A stretch of DNA of 44,057 bases from an uncultured Armatimonadota bacterium (GTDB lineage Bacteria; Armatimonadota; Fimbriimonadia; Fimbriimonadales; Fimbriimonadaceae): assembly GCA_903904815.1 (NCBI GenBank), contig CAIVDU010000094.1:1-44057 (forward strand). Reading direction: 5' to 3'. How positions within the stretch are numbered: the stretch's first letter is position 1; every line of letters starts with the position of its first letter. The notes under the pieces are model-generated. The model did no database searches, had not been told where the DNA came from, and saw only the letters and a program-made list of their open reading frames with translations. Positions 24,177 to 32,291 of this stretch are shown here, in pieces. A program made the position numbers and the translations under genes.

Positions 24177-24293
24177 ATGCGAATCCTTCCCCCACAACTC
24201 GATTCAAGGTCGCGACGACGGCTTCTCGCAGTGGTTATCTTCGGGGTCTTGGCAGCAGGCGTTTTGGCGGCTACCCTGCCAGGGGTGATCTAG
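24177..24293 (+). CDS. Possible 38-aa single-span membrane peptide
   Basis: An ATG at 24177 opens a 38-residue frame with an Arg-rich start (SRSRRR) and one hydrophobic span (LLAVVIFGVLAAGVLAA), ending in TAG at 24291-24293. The positive-inside pattern fits a small membrane protein. No Shine-Dalgarno sequence is clear, and there is no homologue I can name. The rest of 24000-24359 holds no other recognisable feature. Confidence 0.3.
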   Translation: MRILPPQLDSRSRRRLLAVVIFGVLAAGVLAATLPGVI

Positions 24294-24359
24294 GGGGCGG
24301 TCGGCGGCAACCTCGGTGGCTACTAAGGCCGAGGACTTCTCCTAAGAACAACCGGATCC

Positions 24360-25106
24360 ATGGACGCACAAAACCTGCTGAGACTATCGCTAAGCGTCGG
24401 CCTCAGCGGGCTGGTCTTCGTGGTGATCAGCGCACTGATCTTCTGGCCCTTCGAAGAGCTACTCGAAGGGCCAAAAGGTGAGAGACCGAAGCTCAAAGAC
24501 CTCGCCTATTTGTGGTTTTACCAGTCGTTCGGACTCTGGATCGGCGCCGGAATCATCTTCGAAATCGCCTTCCAATTGCGGGGTCTCTTACCACACGCGT
24601 GGCGCCTCTTCGTCCTTCATCAGCCGTTTTGGCTTCAAGCAACGGCGGCACTCCTGTTCGCCGAAGTGTGGGTGTACTCCGTCCACCGCCTGTCGCACCA
24701 ATGGAAGTTCCTTTGGCAATTCCATCGCGTGCATCACACCCTGGTCGACATGACTTGGAGCGCAAGCTCAAGGCAACACCCGGTCGATTTCTTCCTCGCC
24801 GTCGTCGGCGCGAACCTACCCGCCATGATTCTCGGGATCGATCTCAAATCGATCGCCCTATTCGTGCTTCTCGAACGGCTCTACACCGTGATGCTCCATT
24901 CCAACCTGAACCTCGACTGGGGTTGGTTCTCAAAGATCGTGGCCAGCCCAAACCTGCACCGATTGCACCACCAGCCCACAACCAGAGGCAAAAACTACGC
25001 CGGCATCCTAAGTCTCCTCGACGTGCTCGCCAACACCTATGAGCCACCTGCCCCAAAACCTGGGTCCGACGTGGCCGGCGATCGCGAGCACAAACTCACC
25101 GGATAG
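24360..25106 (+). CDS. Fatty acid hydroxylase / sterol desaturase family membrane protein
   Basis: The 248-residue integral membrane protein carries the di-iron His boxes of this superfamily: HRLSH (about residue 104), HRVHH (about 122) and HRLHH (about 200). Several transmembrane segments surround them (for example residues 7-30, 48-70 and 80-100). Such enzymes use O2 to hydroxylate or desaturate lipid acyl chains or sterol-like substrates; the substrate here is unknown. It is a single gene after a gap of 66 bp from the small ORF. Confidence 0.9.
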   Translation: MDAQNLLRLSLSVGLSGLVFVVISALIFWPFEELLEGPKGERPKLKDLAYLWFYQSFGLWIGAGIIFEIAFQLRGLLPHAWRLFVLHQPFWLQATAALLFAEVWVYSVHRLSHQWKFLWQFHRVHHTLVDMTWSASSRQHPVDFFLAVVGANLPAMILGIDLKSIALFVLLERLYTVMLHSNLNLDWGWFSKIVASPNLHRLHHQPTTRGKNYAGILSLLDVLANTYEPPAPKPGSDVAGDREHKLTG

Positions 25107-25201
25107 TTCCGCTCTGTGCGCGGTTGCCCAAGGTTGGTTCCTTGCCGAGTATGAAGTTCCAGGCCGTGATCTCAGGGCAGTCACGTTCAAGAATTCCTCG
25201 T

Positions 25202-25246
25202 TTGTAACGGTGGTTTGATCCAGCTTGTAACGGTCGTTGTACCGTT
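25202..25246 (+). promoter_or_regulatory. Direct repeats TTGTAACGGT upstream of PEP-CTERM gene 1
   Basis: TTGTAACGGT occurs at 25202-25211 and 25225-25234 (23 bp apart), and a variant TTGTACCGTT at 25237-25246 (12 bp further). The last copy ends 21 bp before the ATG at 25268. Related repeats lie upstream of the other two PEP-CTERM genes, always in the coding orientation, which suggests a common activator. Confidence 0.6.
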
Positions 25247-25267
25247 TCGGATTGAAACTGGGGGTTG

Positions 25268-26026
25268 ATGCTATTGAACCGAAGAATTCTGGTTAGTTCT
25301 CTCGCCTTCGCCACCCTTGGTCGTCTCTGGGCTGCTCCAGACGTCACATTCAATCGAACAGTCTATCGCCTGCAAGGCGAAGTCCAAATCGGGAATCTCG
25401 CGGATGACTACGACACTGGATGGGTGACCAGCACGAACCCTGGGCTCACGGGCGACCATAGAAACCTCGATTACACGGTGGGTAACTCCTATCAGAGCGT
25501 CATCTCACGCTCCTACGTGACGTGGGCCTTCACGAACGACGCCTCAGGGGAACACCTCCATGCCGCGACAGGGATGCAGTCCTTGGCCGAAGGTCCGCAA
25601 ACGCGCGCACAGTTGTTCGACTCTGCCTATGTCTACTTCGACGTGAACAATGCCGTGAACTACACGGCGTATTCAGACAATAACAATCCGGGCGACGACT
25701 ATTGGGTGAACTCCACACTGTATAGGGTTGTTGGGGAGACTTACGACCTCCAACTGGTTGCTGACATCACGCCAAACTACGCGTTCGGGGCGCTGGACGC
25801 GGGGAGTTACGTCTGGATCTCTCGCCCATTCAGTACGGCCGGATCCAATGCCTACGACGACCAGCACGGGTCCGACGCTTATCTTGACTTCACTCCAAGC
25901 TACAACGGCGGAAGCGGTTCCGCACCCACCCCGGAGCCCATGAGCCTATGCGCTCTAGGAACTGGTCTCGTCATGCTGAAGCGACGAACCATTAAGAACC
26001 ATCTGCTTCGCAATGGAAACCTGTAG
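25268..26026 (+). CDS. PEP-CTERM exported protein
   Basis: The 252-residue protein has an N-terminal signal peptide (residues about 1-22, ending near LWAAP). Its C-terminus is a PEP-CTERM sorting tail (TPEPMSLCALGTGLVML, then KRR), which an exosortase is expected to process. The middle is Asp/Tyr/Thr rich and probably a beta-sandwich; I cannot name the domain. ATG 25268 follows a less likely TTG at 25265. It is convergent with the next PEP-CTERM gene, with a shared hairpin between them, and carries the TTGTAACGG repeats upstream. Confidence 0.78.
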   Translation: MLLNRRILVSSLAFATLGRLWAAPDVTFNRTVYRLQGEVQIGNLADDYDTGWVTSTNPGLTGDHRNLDYTVGNSYQSVISRSYVTWAFTNDASGEHLHAATGMQSLAEGPQTRAQLFDSAYVYFDVNNAVNYTAYSDNNNPGDDYWVNSTLYRVVGETYDLQLVADITPNYAFGALDAGSYVWISRPFSTAGSNAYDDQHGSDAYLDFTPSYNGGSGSAPTPEPMSLCALGTGLVMLKRRTIKNHLLRNGNL

Positions 26027-26042
26027 CGGTTGATAAGAAGTG

Positions 26043-26070
26043 CCCGGCAGAAACACGCTGTCCTGTCGGG
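26043..26070. terminator. Bidirectional hairpin between convergent PEP-CTERM genes
   Basis: Arms CCCGGCAG (26043-26050) and CTGTCGGG (26063-26070) pair with one G-U. It sits between genes ending at 26026 and 26084, so it may end transcription from both sides. No long U-tract is present. Confidence 0.5.
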
Positions 26071-26083
26071 TCATGAAGAATAA

Positions 26084-26788
26084 CTAGGCGAACTTTCGCT
26101 GGCGTCGGCGGCGAAGTAGCAGCCCTGCGCATCCGGCGCAGAGTGGGAGTACCGAGCCAGGTTCGGGAACCGGAGCGTTCACGTTGAATTGGAACTGAGT
26201 GAGCGCCCGATCATCGTCGTTGCCGACGATCGTGGACACAACCGACTGCTGCACTCCGCTATGCCACACATAGTCTCCAGCCTCAAACGTGGTATGCCAA
26301 CTCTTCCCATCTCCAATAAAACTGCGGATCCAATCAATTCCGCCGCTATTGTTTCGCCTGCCAAGCTGACTTGGTCCGCCGCTTGTTAGAAAATCGGTTT
26401 GGAATGCAGTAATGGCTGTAAAGTCGAATTCTGTGGCCAGAGTTGTCGACGCGGACAGTGACGGAGAGCTAGCTCCATCAAGGGTGTAGTCGGCATGTGT
26501 GTAGGCCTCACCAAACACGGTCGTCGTGTTCCCAACGACGTTGGTCCCCCAACGAGCCGTCCCAAGTCCCTCTGCTTTGTTCAGACCGCTGTAGATCGAG
26601 ATTCCGCCTCCTCCTTCATCGGATTGAGCGTTACTCAAACCCGACAGATCGAGAGACGTGGTGTAGGAGTCGTATCGGGCACGTGCAACTCCGGTCCATG
26701 ATGCCGACGTGATCGCGACTTCCTGCGCCTGCGCCACGCCGCAAATCAGTAGTCCGCCTAATAATGATGTGGGAAAGATGCTTTTCAT
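26084..26788 (-). CDS. PEP-CTERM exported protein
   Basis: With the start at 26788 (MKSIFPTSLLGG) the 234-residue protein opens with a proper signal peptide ending near AQA. It ends with VPEPGSVLPLCAGCAGLLL and an RRRRQR tail, the PEP-CTERM sorting signal. The body is rich in Ser, Thr, Gly and Asp, probably a beta-sandwich of unknown function. A longer frame up to 26851 would put 21 extra residues before the signal peptide and is rejected. Its upstream region, shared with the divergent SARP-type regulator, holds two TTGTAACG repeats. Confidence 0.8.
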   Translation of the reverse strand: MKSIFPTSLLGGLLICGVAQAQEVAITSASWTGVARARYDSYTTSLDLSGLSNAQSDEGGGGISIYSGLNKAEGLGTARWGTNVVGNTTTVFGEAYTHADYTLDGASSPSLSASTTLATEFDFTAITAFQTDFLTSGGPSQLGRRNNSGGIDWIRSFIGDGKSWHTTFEAGDYVWHSGVQQSVVSTIVGNDDDRALTQFQFNVNAPVPEPGSVLPLCAGCAGLLLRRRRQRKFA

Positions 26789-26922
26789 TTTGGGTGTGTC
26801 CGAATCGAGACAGTTGCCGGTAGTGGTGTGCGTCAACCGAAGGAACTCCAACAGTCATCTCACGAAACAACCTGACGTCCCGCCGGCAATCGACACCAGT
26901 TTCGGCTCGAAGCGGATCAAAC

Positions 26923-26954
26923 ACCGTTACAATCTCTTTTCGGAGGCGTTACAA
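26923..26954 (-). promoter_or_regulatory. Paired TTGTAACG repeats between PEP-CTERM gene 2 and the SARP-type gene
   Basis: On the minus strand TTGTAACGGT is at 26932-26923 and TTGTAACGCC at 26954-26945, 22 bp apart. The orientation matches the minus-strand PEP-CTERM gene. The pair also lies upstream of the plus-strand regulator start at 26997, so it could serve for autoregulation. Confidence 0.6.
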
Positions 26955-26996
26955 TTCCTTCTTGCGCCTTCCATATCTGGACGCCAATTCAGCCTC

Positions 26997-29936
26997 ATGA
27001 TCAAATTGAAATTCTTGATGGCTTTTGGCGCCGAACCGGGGCCTTCGAAGACGCTTTCGAGACCGGCGCAGCGCGTGCTTGCCATCGCCGCCCTAAAAGG
27101 CTCGTGTCCCCGCGATGTGATTGCCGAGCTAGTCTGGCCCGAGGCTGATAGAGCCCAGGGACTTTTCTATCTAAGGCGTACTCTCTCGGAACTAAGAAGA
27201 GCCTGGGGAGAGAATAACCCCTGTCCGCTGCAAATCACGGATGCCGAATTGTCGTTGGATAGGTCTGCGGCTAGTGCGGACATAGACCAACTGAAGGAGT
27301 TATACGAGACTGGCGACATCGAAAGAGCCGTGACCGTTTTCGGGTCGGGTCTCTTGCCGACATGGACCGACGAATGGCTTGAGACCGCGAGGCTCTCTCT
27401 GGAACTGGACTTCCAGGATCAACTGATGAAGGCGCTCAAACGGGCGGAGGGGCGAGGCGAGATCGACAAAGCCGACTTTGTTCGGCGCGAACTGCTGAAT
27501 CGGTGCCCGGACGACGAGAAGGTTTGGCAGTCGCTCATCCAGGACACGCTTCTTCGCCGGGGCCAGACGGCCGCGGCTGAGTTGCTGGAAGAATGTGACC
27601 GAATCCTTCGATCCCGCACCGGCGTCGGAGCATCCAGGGAAACGCGACAAATTCTGGAGCTAAAATCTGCGCGCCGGCAGCATCAGTTCGCGCCTCTGCC
27701 GTCGTTGTCCAACATGTTTGTCGGGCGAGACGAGGAGGTGGGAGAGTGCTTAGACCTCATCGCAACGAATCGGCTCGTAACCGTTCTCGGCGCCGGGGGA
27801 GTTGGAAAGACATGTTTGGTCTCGCATGTTGTGCAAGAACTGGTGTCTCTTGGGACGACGGATATCGGTTGGGTTGAGTTAGCGCCGGTACTTGATGCGA
27901 AAGGCGTCGCGCATGCGTTCTCAACCGCATGCGGCATTCCACCCAGCGCCGCTGTTTCGGAGTGGGAGTCGTTCGTGGAGGCTATCGCTCAAAGCAGATT
28001 GATTCTGGTAGTGGACAGCGCAGAACACCTGATCGGGGAAGTTGCTTACTGCATCAATGAACTTCTTACGCGGGCGCCTGGGGTCACGTTGTTGATCACA
28101 AGCCGTGTCCCACTCCGGCTTTCGGGTGAAGTGAGATACCGCTTGTCATCACTTTCAGAACGCGCTTCCTTGGAGTTGTTAATGCGGAGACTCAAAGCCG
28201 CTCACGCTCCTTTGGATTCACTCCCGGACCTCAGGTCCCTTTGTCTGCTTCTGGACGGGATTCCGTTGGCGATTGAACTCTGCTCGGCCCAACTCGCGCT
28301 TCTCCCCGCGAACGATTTGACCGACCGGATTCAGTCGCTGCTTGCCCTAGACTCGGAGGGAATCAATCGCTCATCGAGGTACGAAACCATGAGGGCGGCG
28401 ATCGAGGTAAGCGTGAATCCGTTGCCGGAGTCCCTCGCTAGAGGCCTCGTCAAACTCTCAGTGTTCGTAGGCAGTTTCGACGTCGAAGCGGCCGAAGCGG
28501 TCGCCGGTCTCACCGCCCTTCACCTGGCAAAATTGGCCGAGCACTCACTCCTAGAGTTCGATGGGCGGCGGTATAAGTTGCTCGAACCAATGAGGTTGTA
28601 TTGCGCCGAGCAACTCGCAGCAATGGGTGAGATTGCGACGATACGCACCGCTTATGCGGAGCACTTTGGTCGCCTTGCTTCGCGCCTCTACACCGAGCCG
28701 AGCATTCGTGACACTGCACCTTTCGAGTTTCAGCGACTCCGTACCAGACTGGGCGCCGATCGCCACAACCTTGAGGCGGCCCATGCCATTCTAGTGGAGG
28801 CAGGGGGATACATGTCCGAGTTGGCCGCCTGCATTCGCAATGTCCTCATTGTCTACATGCTCATCGACGCTGGGAGCGATGCTGCGGTTGAATGGGCACG
28901 TCGACTAGATTCAGAACCCATTCCCGACACGCTTATAGCCGGCCACTGGGTGCTTACTGTGGCGACTTACTGCAATTGGATCAGTCACACGGAAATCCAA
29001 CGAAGGCTCTTGGAACGTGCCGCCACCATGAAATCGGTCCAGGAGCACTCAAAGCTTAAGGTGCGGTATCACTTGTGTCGCGTCGAGTTGGACAGGAGTG
29101 TCCCGCTAGGCCTAGACATTGAATCTGAGTTTCAACTTGCCCTGGCAGCGGCAAATGAGACAGATTCGCAGTCGGACCAATGTTGGGTATCCGCACAACT
29201 CGCCGAATGGTATGTTCGATCAGGCATCGAGGCCAAGGCAATCCAGATACTGGAGCCCCTGATACCGACTTGCTTAACCCGGCGTGATGCCCGCGCTGGC
29301 GCGATCGCGTTGCGTGCCAAGTCGCGCCTAACATCGGTCTCAACCTGGGAAGAGCAGCGCGAGATCATGGAGACGGCTTGCACGCTTCAGAAGGGCGAAG
29401 GGCACTGGGCCTATCTCCACTCTCTAAGCGCCTTGGGGGACCTCGCCCGAGAACACGGTCAGTTACAGGAGGCGCGAGAGTATGTGAAAATGCGATGCGC
29501 CTTTTCTGAAGAGACACACGATTTGGAGGCAGGTTCTCATGCCCACCAAACGCTTGCCGAACTCGAACTTCAGTTGGGCAGGCCCGAACTTGCGGTCCAA
29601 TCTGTGGTGGAAGGGCTTAAGATTGCGCGACTCTTCGGACGTCAACCTTATCTTCACGTCGCCCTGCTCCGGGTCGGAATGATTTTCCTTGAAACCCATC
29701 GGATCGAAACGGCATCTATCATCGGTGGCTATGTAAACCGGGCGATTGAACTGCGCAGATTCCCTGCCAACTCCTTAATCCTCGGGCTGCTCGGAAAATT
29801 CAATGCCCTTATCAATTCCGGCACGGAGAATCCCGCATACCGACTCGGGGGAAGGTCTAGCTTGGGAGAGGTCTTCGAAAAAATCTACGAGTCTGCCGAC
29901 AACGAAACTGGGCATCGAGAGTGCCCGATACCCTAA
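26997..29936 (+). CDS. SARP-type regulator: wHTH-BTAD-NB-ARC-TPR
   Basis: The 979-residue cytoplasmic protein begins with an OmpR-like winged helix (residues 1-95; LVWPEADRAQGLFYLRRTL) followed by a bacterial transcriptional activator domain (about 95-225), the layout of SARP/AfsR regulators. A STAND NTPase follows: P-loop LGAGGVGKT (about 263-271), Walker B VVDSAEHL (about 339), the sensor stretch LLITSRVPLRLSGEVRY (about 363), and DGIPLAIEL (about 420). The C-terminal 450 residues are TPR-like helical repeats. Such proteins activate promoters after sensing a ligand through the TPR/STAND part. SARPs bind direct heptad repeats about 11 or 22 bp apart, which matches the TTGTAACGG repeats at three nearby PEP-CTERM genes. 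The ATG at 26997 is chosen because the wHTH starts there; the longer frame from 26709 overlaps the signal peptide of the divergent gene. Confidence 0.82.
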   Translation: MIKLKFLMAFGAEPGPSKTLSRPAQRVLAIAALKGSCPRDVIAELVWPEADRAQGLFYLRRTLSELRRAWGENNPCPLQITDAELSLDRSAASADIDQLKELYETGDIERAVTVFGSGLLPTWTDEWLETARLSLELDFQDQLMKALKRAEGRGEIDKADFVRRELLNRCPDDEKVWQSLIQDTLLRRGQTAAAELLEECDRILRSRTGVGASRETRQILELKSARRQHQFAPLPSLSNMFVGRDEEVGECLDLIATNRLVTVLGAGGVGKTCLVSHVVQELVSLGTTDIGWVELAPVLDAKGVAHAFSTACGIPPSAAVSEWESFVEAIAQSRLILVVDSAEHLIGEVAYCINELLTRAPGVTLLITSRVPLRLSGEVRYRLSSLSERASLELLMRRLKAAHAPLDSLPDLRSLCLLLDGIPLAIELCSAQLALLPANDLTDRIQSLLALDSEGINRSSRYETMRAAIEVSVNPLPESLARGLVKLSVFVGSFDVEAAEAVAGLTALHLAKLAEHSLLEFDGRRYKLLEPMRLYCAEQLAAMGEIATIRTAYAEHFGRLASRLYTEPSIRDTAPFEFQRLRTRLGADRHNLEAAHAILVEAGGYMSELAACIRNVLIVYMLIDAGSDAAVEWARRLDSEPIPDTLIAGHWVLTVATYCNWISHTEIQRRLLERAATMKSVQEHSKLKVRYHLCRVELDRSVPLGLDIESEFQLALAAANETDSQSDQCWVSAQLAEWYVRSGIEAKAIQILEPLIPTCLTRRDARAGAIALRAKSRLTSVSTWEEQREIMETACTLQKGEGHWAYLHSLSALGDLAREHGQLQEAREYVKMRCAFSEETHDLEAGSHAHQTLAELELQLGRPELAVQSVVEGLKIARLFGRQPYLHVALLRVGMIFLETHRIETASIIGGYVNRAIELRRFPANSLILGLLGKFNALINSGTENPAYRLGGRSSLGEVFEKIYESADNETGHRECPIP

Positions 29937-29944
29937 TCTGTACC

Positions 29945-30027
29945 CCCCCGCGGGGGCTCTATCCGCAGCCTTGTATCCGTTGAAATTTGGCGATAAGGAA
30001 AGGGGCCGGCCGGGAGTTCTGGCCGGC
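29945..30027. terminator. Two GC-rich hairpins between convergent genes
   Basis: The palindrome CCCCCGCGGGGG spans 29945-29956, and GCCGGCC / GGCCGGC (30005-30011, 30021-30027) flank a 9-nt loop. They lie between the SARP-type gene (ends 29936) and a minus-strand PEP-CTERM gene (ends 30043), where transcription from both sides should stop. Confidence 0.5.
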
Positions 30028-30042
30028 GAGAACCATCACCCC

Positions 30043-30672
30043 CTATGCTGTTGCGGCAGGTTTGGCAACCTTTCGTCGACGAAGTAGTAGGCCACCTCCG
30101 CAAGCGAGGGCGAGTACGCTCGACGGCTCCGGAGTTGGCGTTACCGTGTAGTTGATCGCTCCGCTAAAAGAACGCGTGTCTAGGCTGTCGGTGAACTCGC
30201 CATACGATCCTTTGCCACCCGTAAACCATAGATTGGCGTTGCCGAATGATGTGGAGTAGTCGACGTAATCTTGGTACGTCGTGGTGTTGGAGACATAAAT
30301 GCCGTCCGTCTGGCCGGCGCTCAGATGGAGTCCGCCGATATTGAGCGTCTGGAGCGCCAGAAATTGGGTTCCGGATGGGTCGATGAAGCTAGTCCCCGAG
30401 TCTCCGGAAGTCCAAGCACTTCCCAAAAGTGTCCAGGAGCTGGAGTCAAGTTCCGATCCCGCATACGAACCGGTCTTGTAGTAGATGTCGTACAAGCCAG
30501 ACGTGGTCACATTGAACGAATCGATCGTTAGCGAATTAATCGCTGTGACGTCGAAATACATGGCCGTTCTGAGATAGAGGTTGGTGGCCAGATTCGCATA
30601 TAGGGTATCGGCGTGAGCCGCCGAGGCTAAAACGACGAAAAACGCGGCTGCGATGTGCTTTACAAGTTTCAA
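30043..30672 (-). CDS. PEP-CTERM exported protein
   Basis: The 209-residue protein has a signal peptide (KHIAAAFFVVLASAAHA) and a clear PEP-CTERM tail (TPEPSSVLALACGGGLLL, then RRRK). The middle, rich in Tyr, Ser, Thr and Gly, is probably a secreted beta-sandwich. The start codon is TTG at 30672, with AAGGTGA 6 bp upstream as ribosome binding site. Two copies of GTAACGGAC lie about 80-100 bp upstream in the same orientation as at the other PEP-CTERM genes. Confidence 0.82.
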   Translation of the reverse strand: MKLVKHIAAAFFVVLASAAHADTLYANLATNLYLRTAMYFDVTAINSLTIDSFNVTTSGLYDIYYKTGSYAGSELDSSSWTLLGSAWTSGDSGTSFIDPSGTQFLALQTLNIGGLHLSAGQTDGIYVSNTTTYQDYVDYSTSFGNANLWFTGGKGSYGEFTDSLDTRSFSGAINYTVTPTPEPSSVLALACGGGLLLRRRKVAKPAATA

Positions 30673-30747
30673 TTCGGTTCACCTTCGAAATGGATCGTGC
30701 ATATGCTGGGACCGCGAAGTCCCAACACGGGGGTGATTATCCGAACC

Positions 30748-30770
30748 GTCCGTTACTTGGTCCGTTACAT
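30748..30770 (-). promoter_or_regulatory. Tandem GTAACGGAC repeats upstream of PEP-CTERM gene 3
   Basis: On the minus strand ATGTAACGGAC (30770-30760) and AAGTAACGGAC (30758-30748) repeat at a 12-bp period. They share the core TGTAACGG or AGTAACGG with the repeats at 25202 and 26923. Confidence 0.6.
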
Positions 30771-30856
30771 ATTCTTGAAATTTGCCAGAATTCTTCCGGA
30801 GTTCCAAAAGGCGGACCTTCGAGTGCATGCAGTCAGTCTAAAACCCGGGTTCCTGG

Positions 30857-31031
30857 TGTAGAAGAAGGAAGCCGTGAAACCGAGGTGGGCCGCTTTGGCC
30901 TCGAACCACACCGTACCGCTCGGAACTGTTTCCACCGTGGCAACAGTCTTCCCGTTGTTGACATTCACGATCCTACCGGCATCGCTACCTTGCTTGACTG
31001 CGACTAAGATACGATCGAGAGCAAACAGCAA
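30857..31031 (-). pseudogene. Remnant of a GH43-type C-terminal domain (copy 1)
   Basis: The minus-strand frame reads RILVAVKQGSDAGRIVNVNN, then GKTVATVE and GTVWFEAKAAHLGFTASFFY, the pattern I know from the C-terminal beta-sandwich of GH43 beta-xylosidase-like proteins. The rest of the gene is missing, and the frame runs into unrelated sequence. Bases 30859-30887 are identical to 34316-34344 in the second remnant. It abuts the phosphatase gene. Confidence 0.55.
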
Positions 31032-31065
31032 TCCACCGGATGACTTCGTGCGCTATTGGACCGAT

Positions 31066-32094
31066 TCAGTCAAGCAGTCTCTGCTTCAAGGCCTTGATGT
31101 CCGCTTCGCTCACCCCAACCGAGGCCGCGTACTTTTCCACGGATCCGTAGCGTGTCTCGATATGATCCAAGGTCGCCGAGATGGCGTTTGGGTAAGCCAG
31201 AAGAAGGGACTTGAAGCTCGCCGGATAGCCCGATTTTTCAAACGACTTGGCGAGACTGTCATAGGTCAGGTTCGTAAGTGAATAGTCGGCGACGATCGTT
31301 TCTTTGGGCACGCCAAGAAGAGAAAGCAGGATGGCGTACGCCACACCCGTTCGGTCTTTTCCAGCCGTGCAGTGAAGAACCGAAGGTGTCGATTCGTCCG
31401 GCTTCTCCGCAAGTGCCTTCAGCCAAGGCCCGAAGACGTCGGTTCCGTGGGTGTCGACCGTTTGGATATAACCCGCTTGCAAGAATGCCTCCCCGTAGGG
31501 CTGCCCTTCTTTGGGACTGACCTTGACCGCCATCATCCCCTCTGCCCCAATTGGCAATCGAGTGTACGTAAGGCGTGGCAGATTGTCGGGGGCCTGTTTC
31601 ACTTCACTGTCTCCCCGAAGGTCGAAGACCTCTTTCACCTTGAGCTGATCCGACAGCACCGCCTTCTCAGAATCCGTCACATCGTGCAGCGAGTTGGACC
31701 GATAAATAACCCCCCATTTGGTGTGGTGGCCGTCCGCAGTCGAATAGCCGCCAAGGTCACGAAAATTGTCAGCTTTGCTGAAGTGCTGGAACCTGTCCGC
31801 CGTAATGAATGACTTCCCGTCGCTCAAGACGATCTTGAAGTAAGGTCTCGACGCATCCTTGAGGCCGTCGACTACTGTCTCGTTCGCCGAACGGACCACT
31901 GCGAGGGGCCGTCTTGGAAACCGATCGGGACGATCTGAGCGATACACGCGGACACTGTCCGACGAAGCTGCCCACGTCAGCCGGTACTTCCCGTCCTCCT
32001 GCAACCTGGCCGTCGCGTCCGTTGAAGGTTGAATCAGATAGTTCTGCGGCGATTGGAGAGCAAGGACCAGAGCGAGCGCGGAGAAGATGGGCAT
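31066..32094 (-). CDS. Exported tyrosine-phosphatase-like protein (Y_phosphatase3 family)
   Basis: The 342-residue protein has a short signal peptide (MPIFSALALVLALQS). A Fn3-like stretch follows (residues about 30-85; YRLTWAASSDSVRVYRSDRP). The phosphatase domain shows FRDLGGYSTADG (about 110) and the CX5R catalytic loop HCTAGKDRTG (about 241-250), with Cys as nucleophile. Relatives hydrolyse phosphotyrosine or other phosphate monoesters. It lies on the same strand as the amidohydrolase gene, with 197 bp between them. The flanking GH43 remnants on both sides hint that the two genes sit in an inserted or rearranged segment. Confidence 0.85.
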   Translation of the reverse strand: MPIFSALALVLALQSPQNYLIQPSTDATARLQEDGKYRLTWAASSDSVRVYRSDRPDRFPRRPLAVVRSANETVVDGLKDASRPYFKIVLSDGKSFITADRFQHFSKADNFRDLGGYSTADGHHTKWGVIYRSNSLHDVTDSEKAVLSDQLKVKEVFDLRGDSEVKQAPDNLPRLTYTRLPIGAEGMMAVKVSPKEGQPYGEAFLQAGYIQTVDTHGTDVFGPWLKALAEKPDESTPSVLHCTAGKDRTGVAYAILLSLLGVPKETIVADYSLTNLTYDSLAKSFEKSGYPASFKSLLLAYPNAISATLDHIETRYGSVEKYAASVGVSEADIKALKQRLLD

Positions 32095-32291
32095 GGGGTG
32101 TCACAGAATCGCGGTGAGGTACGGAACGGATCTTAAGAGGGGCCAAGCCTCCAAAGAACCAAATCTGTATCCCATGCGACCGTTAAGAGATTGTTTTGGA
32201 AATGCCGCCTCGATACTTCGAAGCGCGAGTTGGAACCGCTGGAGGCATCCCATACTTTTCCTAGGAATGCCCATCCAGCCCGCATCAATGC

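Noticed and set aside
26709-26996. 96-residue extension of the SARP-type regulator
   Set aside because: It overlaps the signal-peptide region of the divergent PEP-CTERM gene and the shared repeat region. The winged helix begins at 26997.
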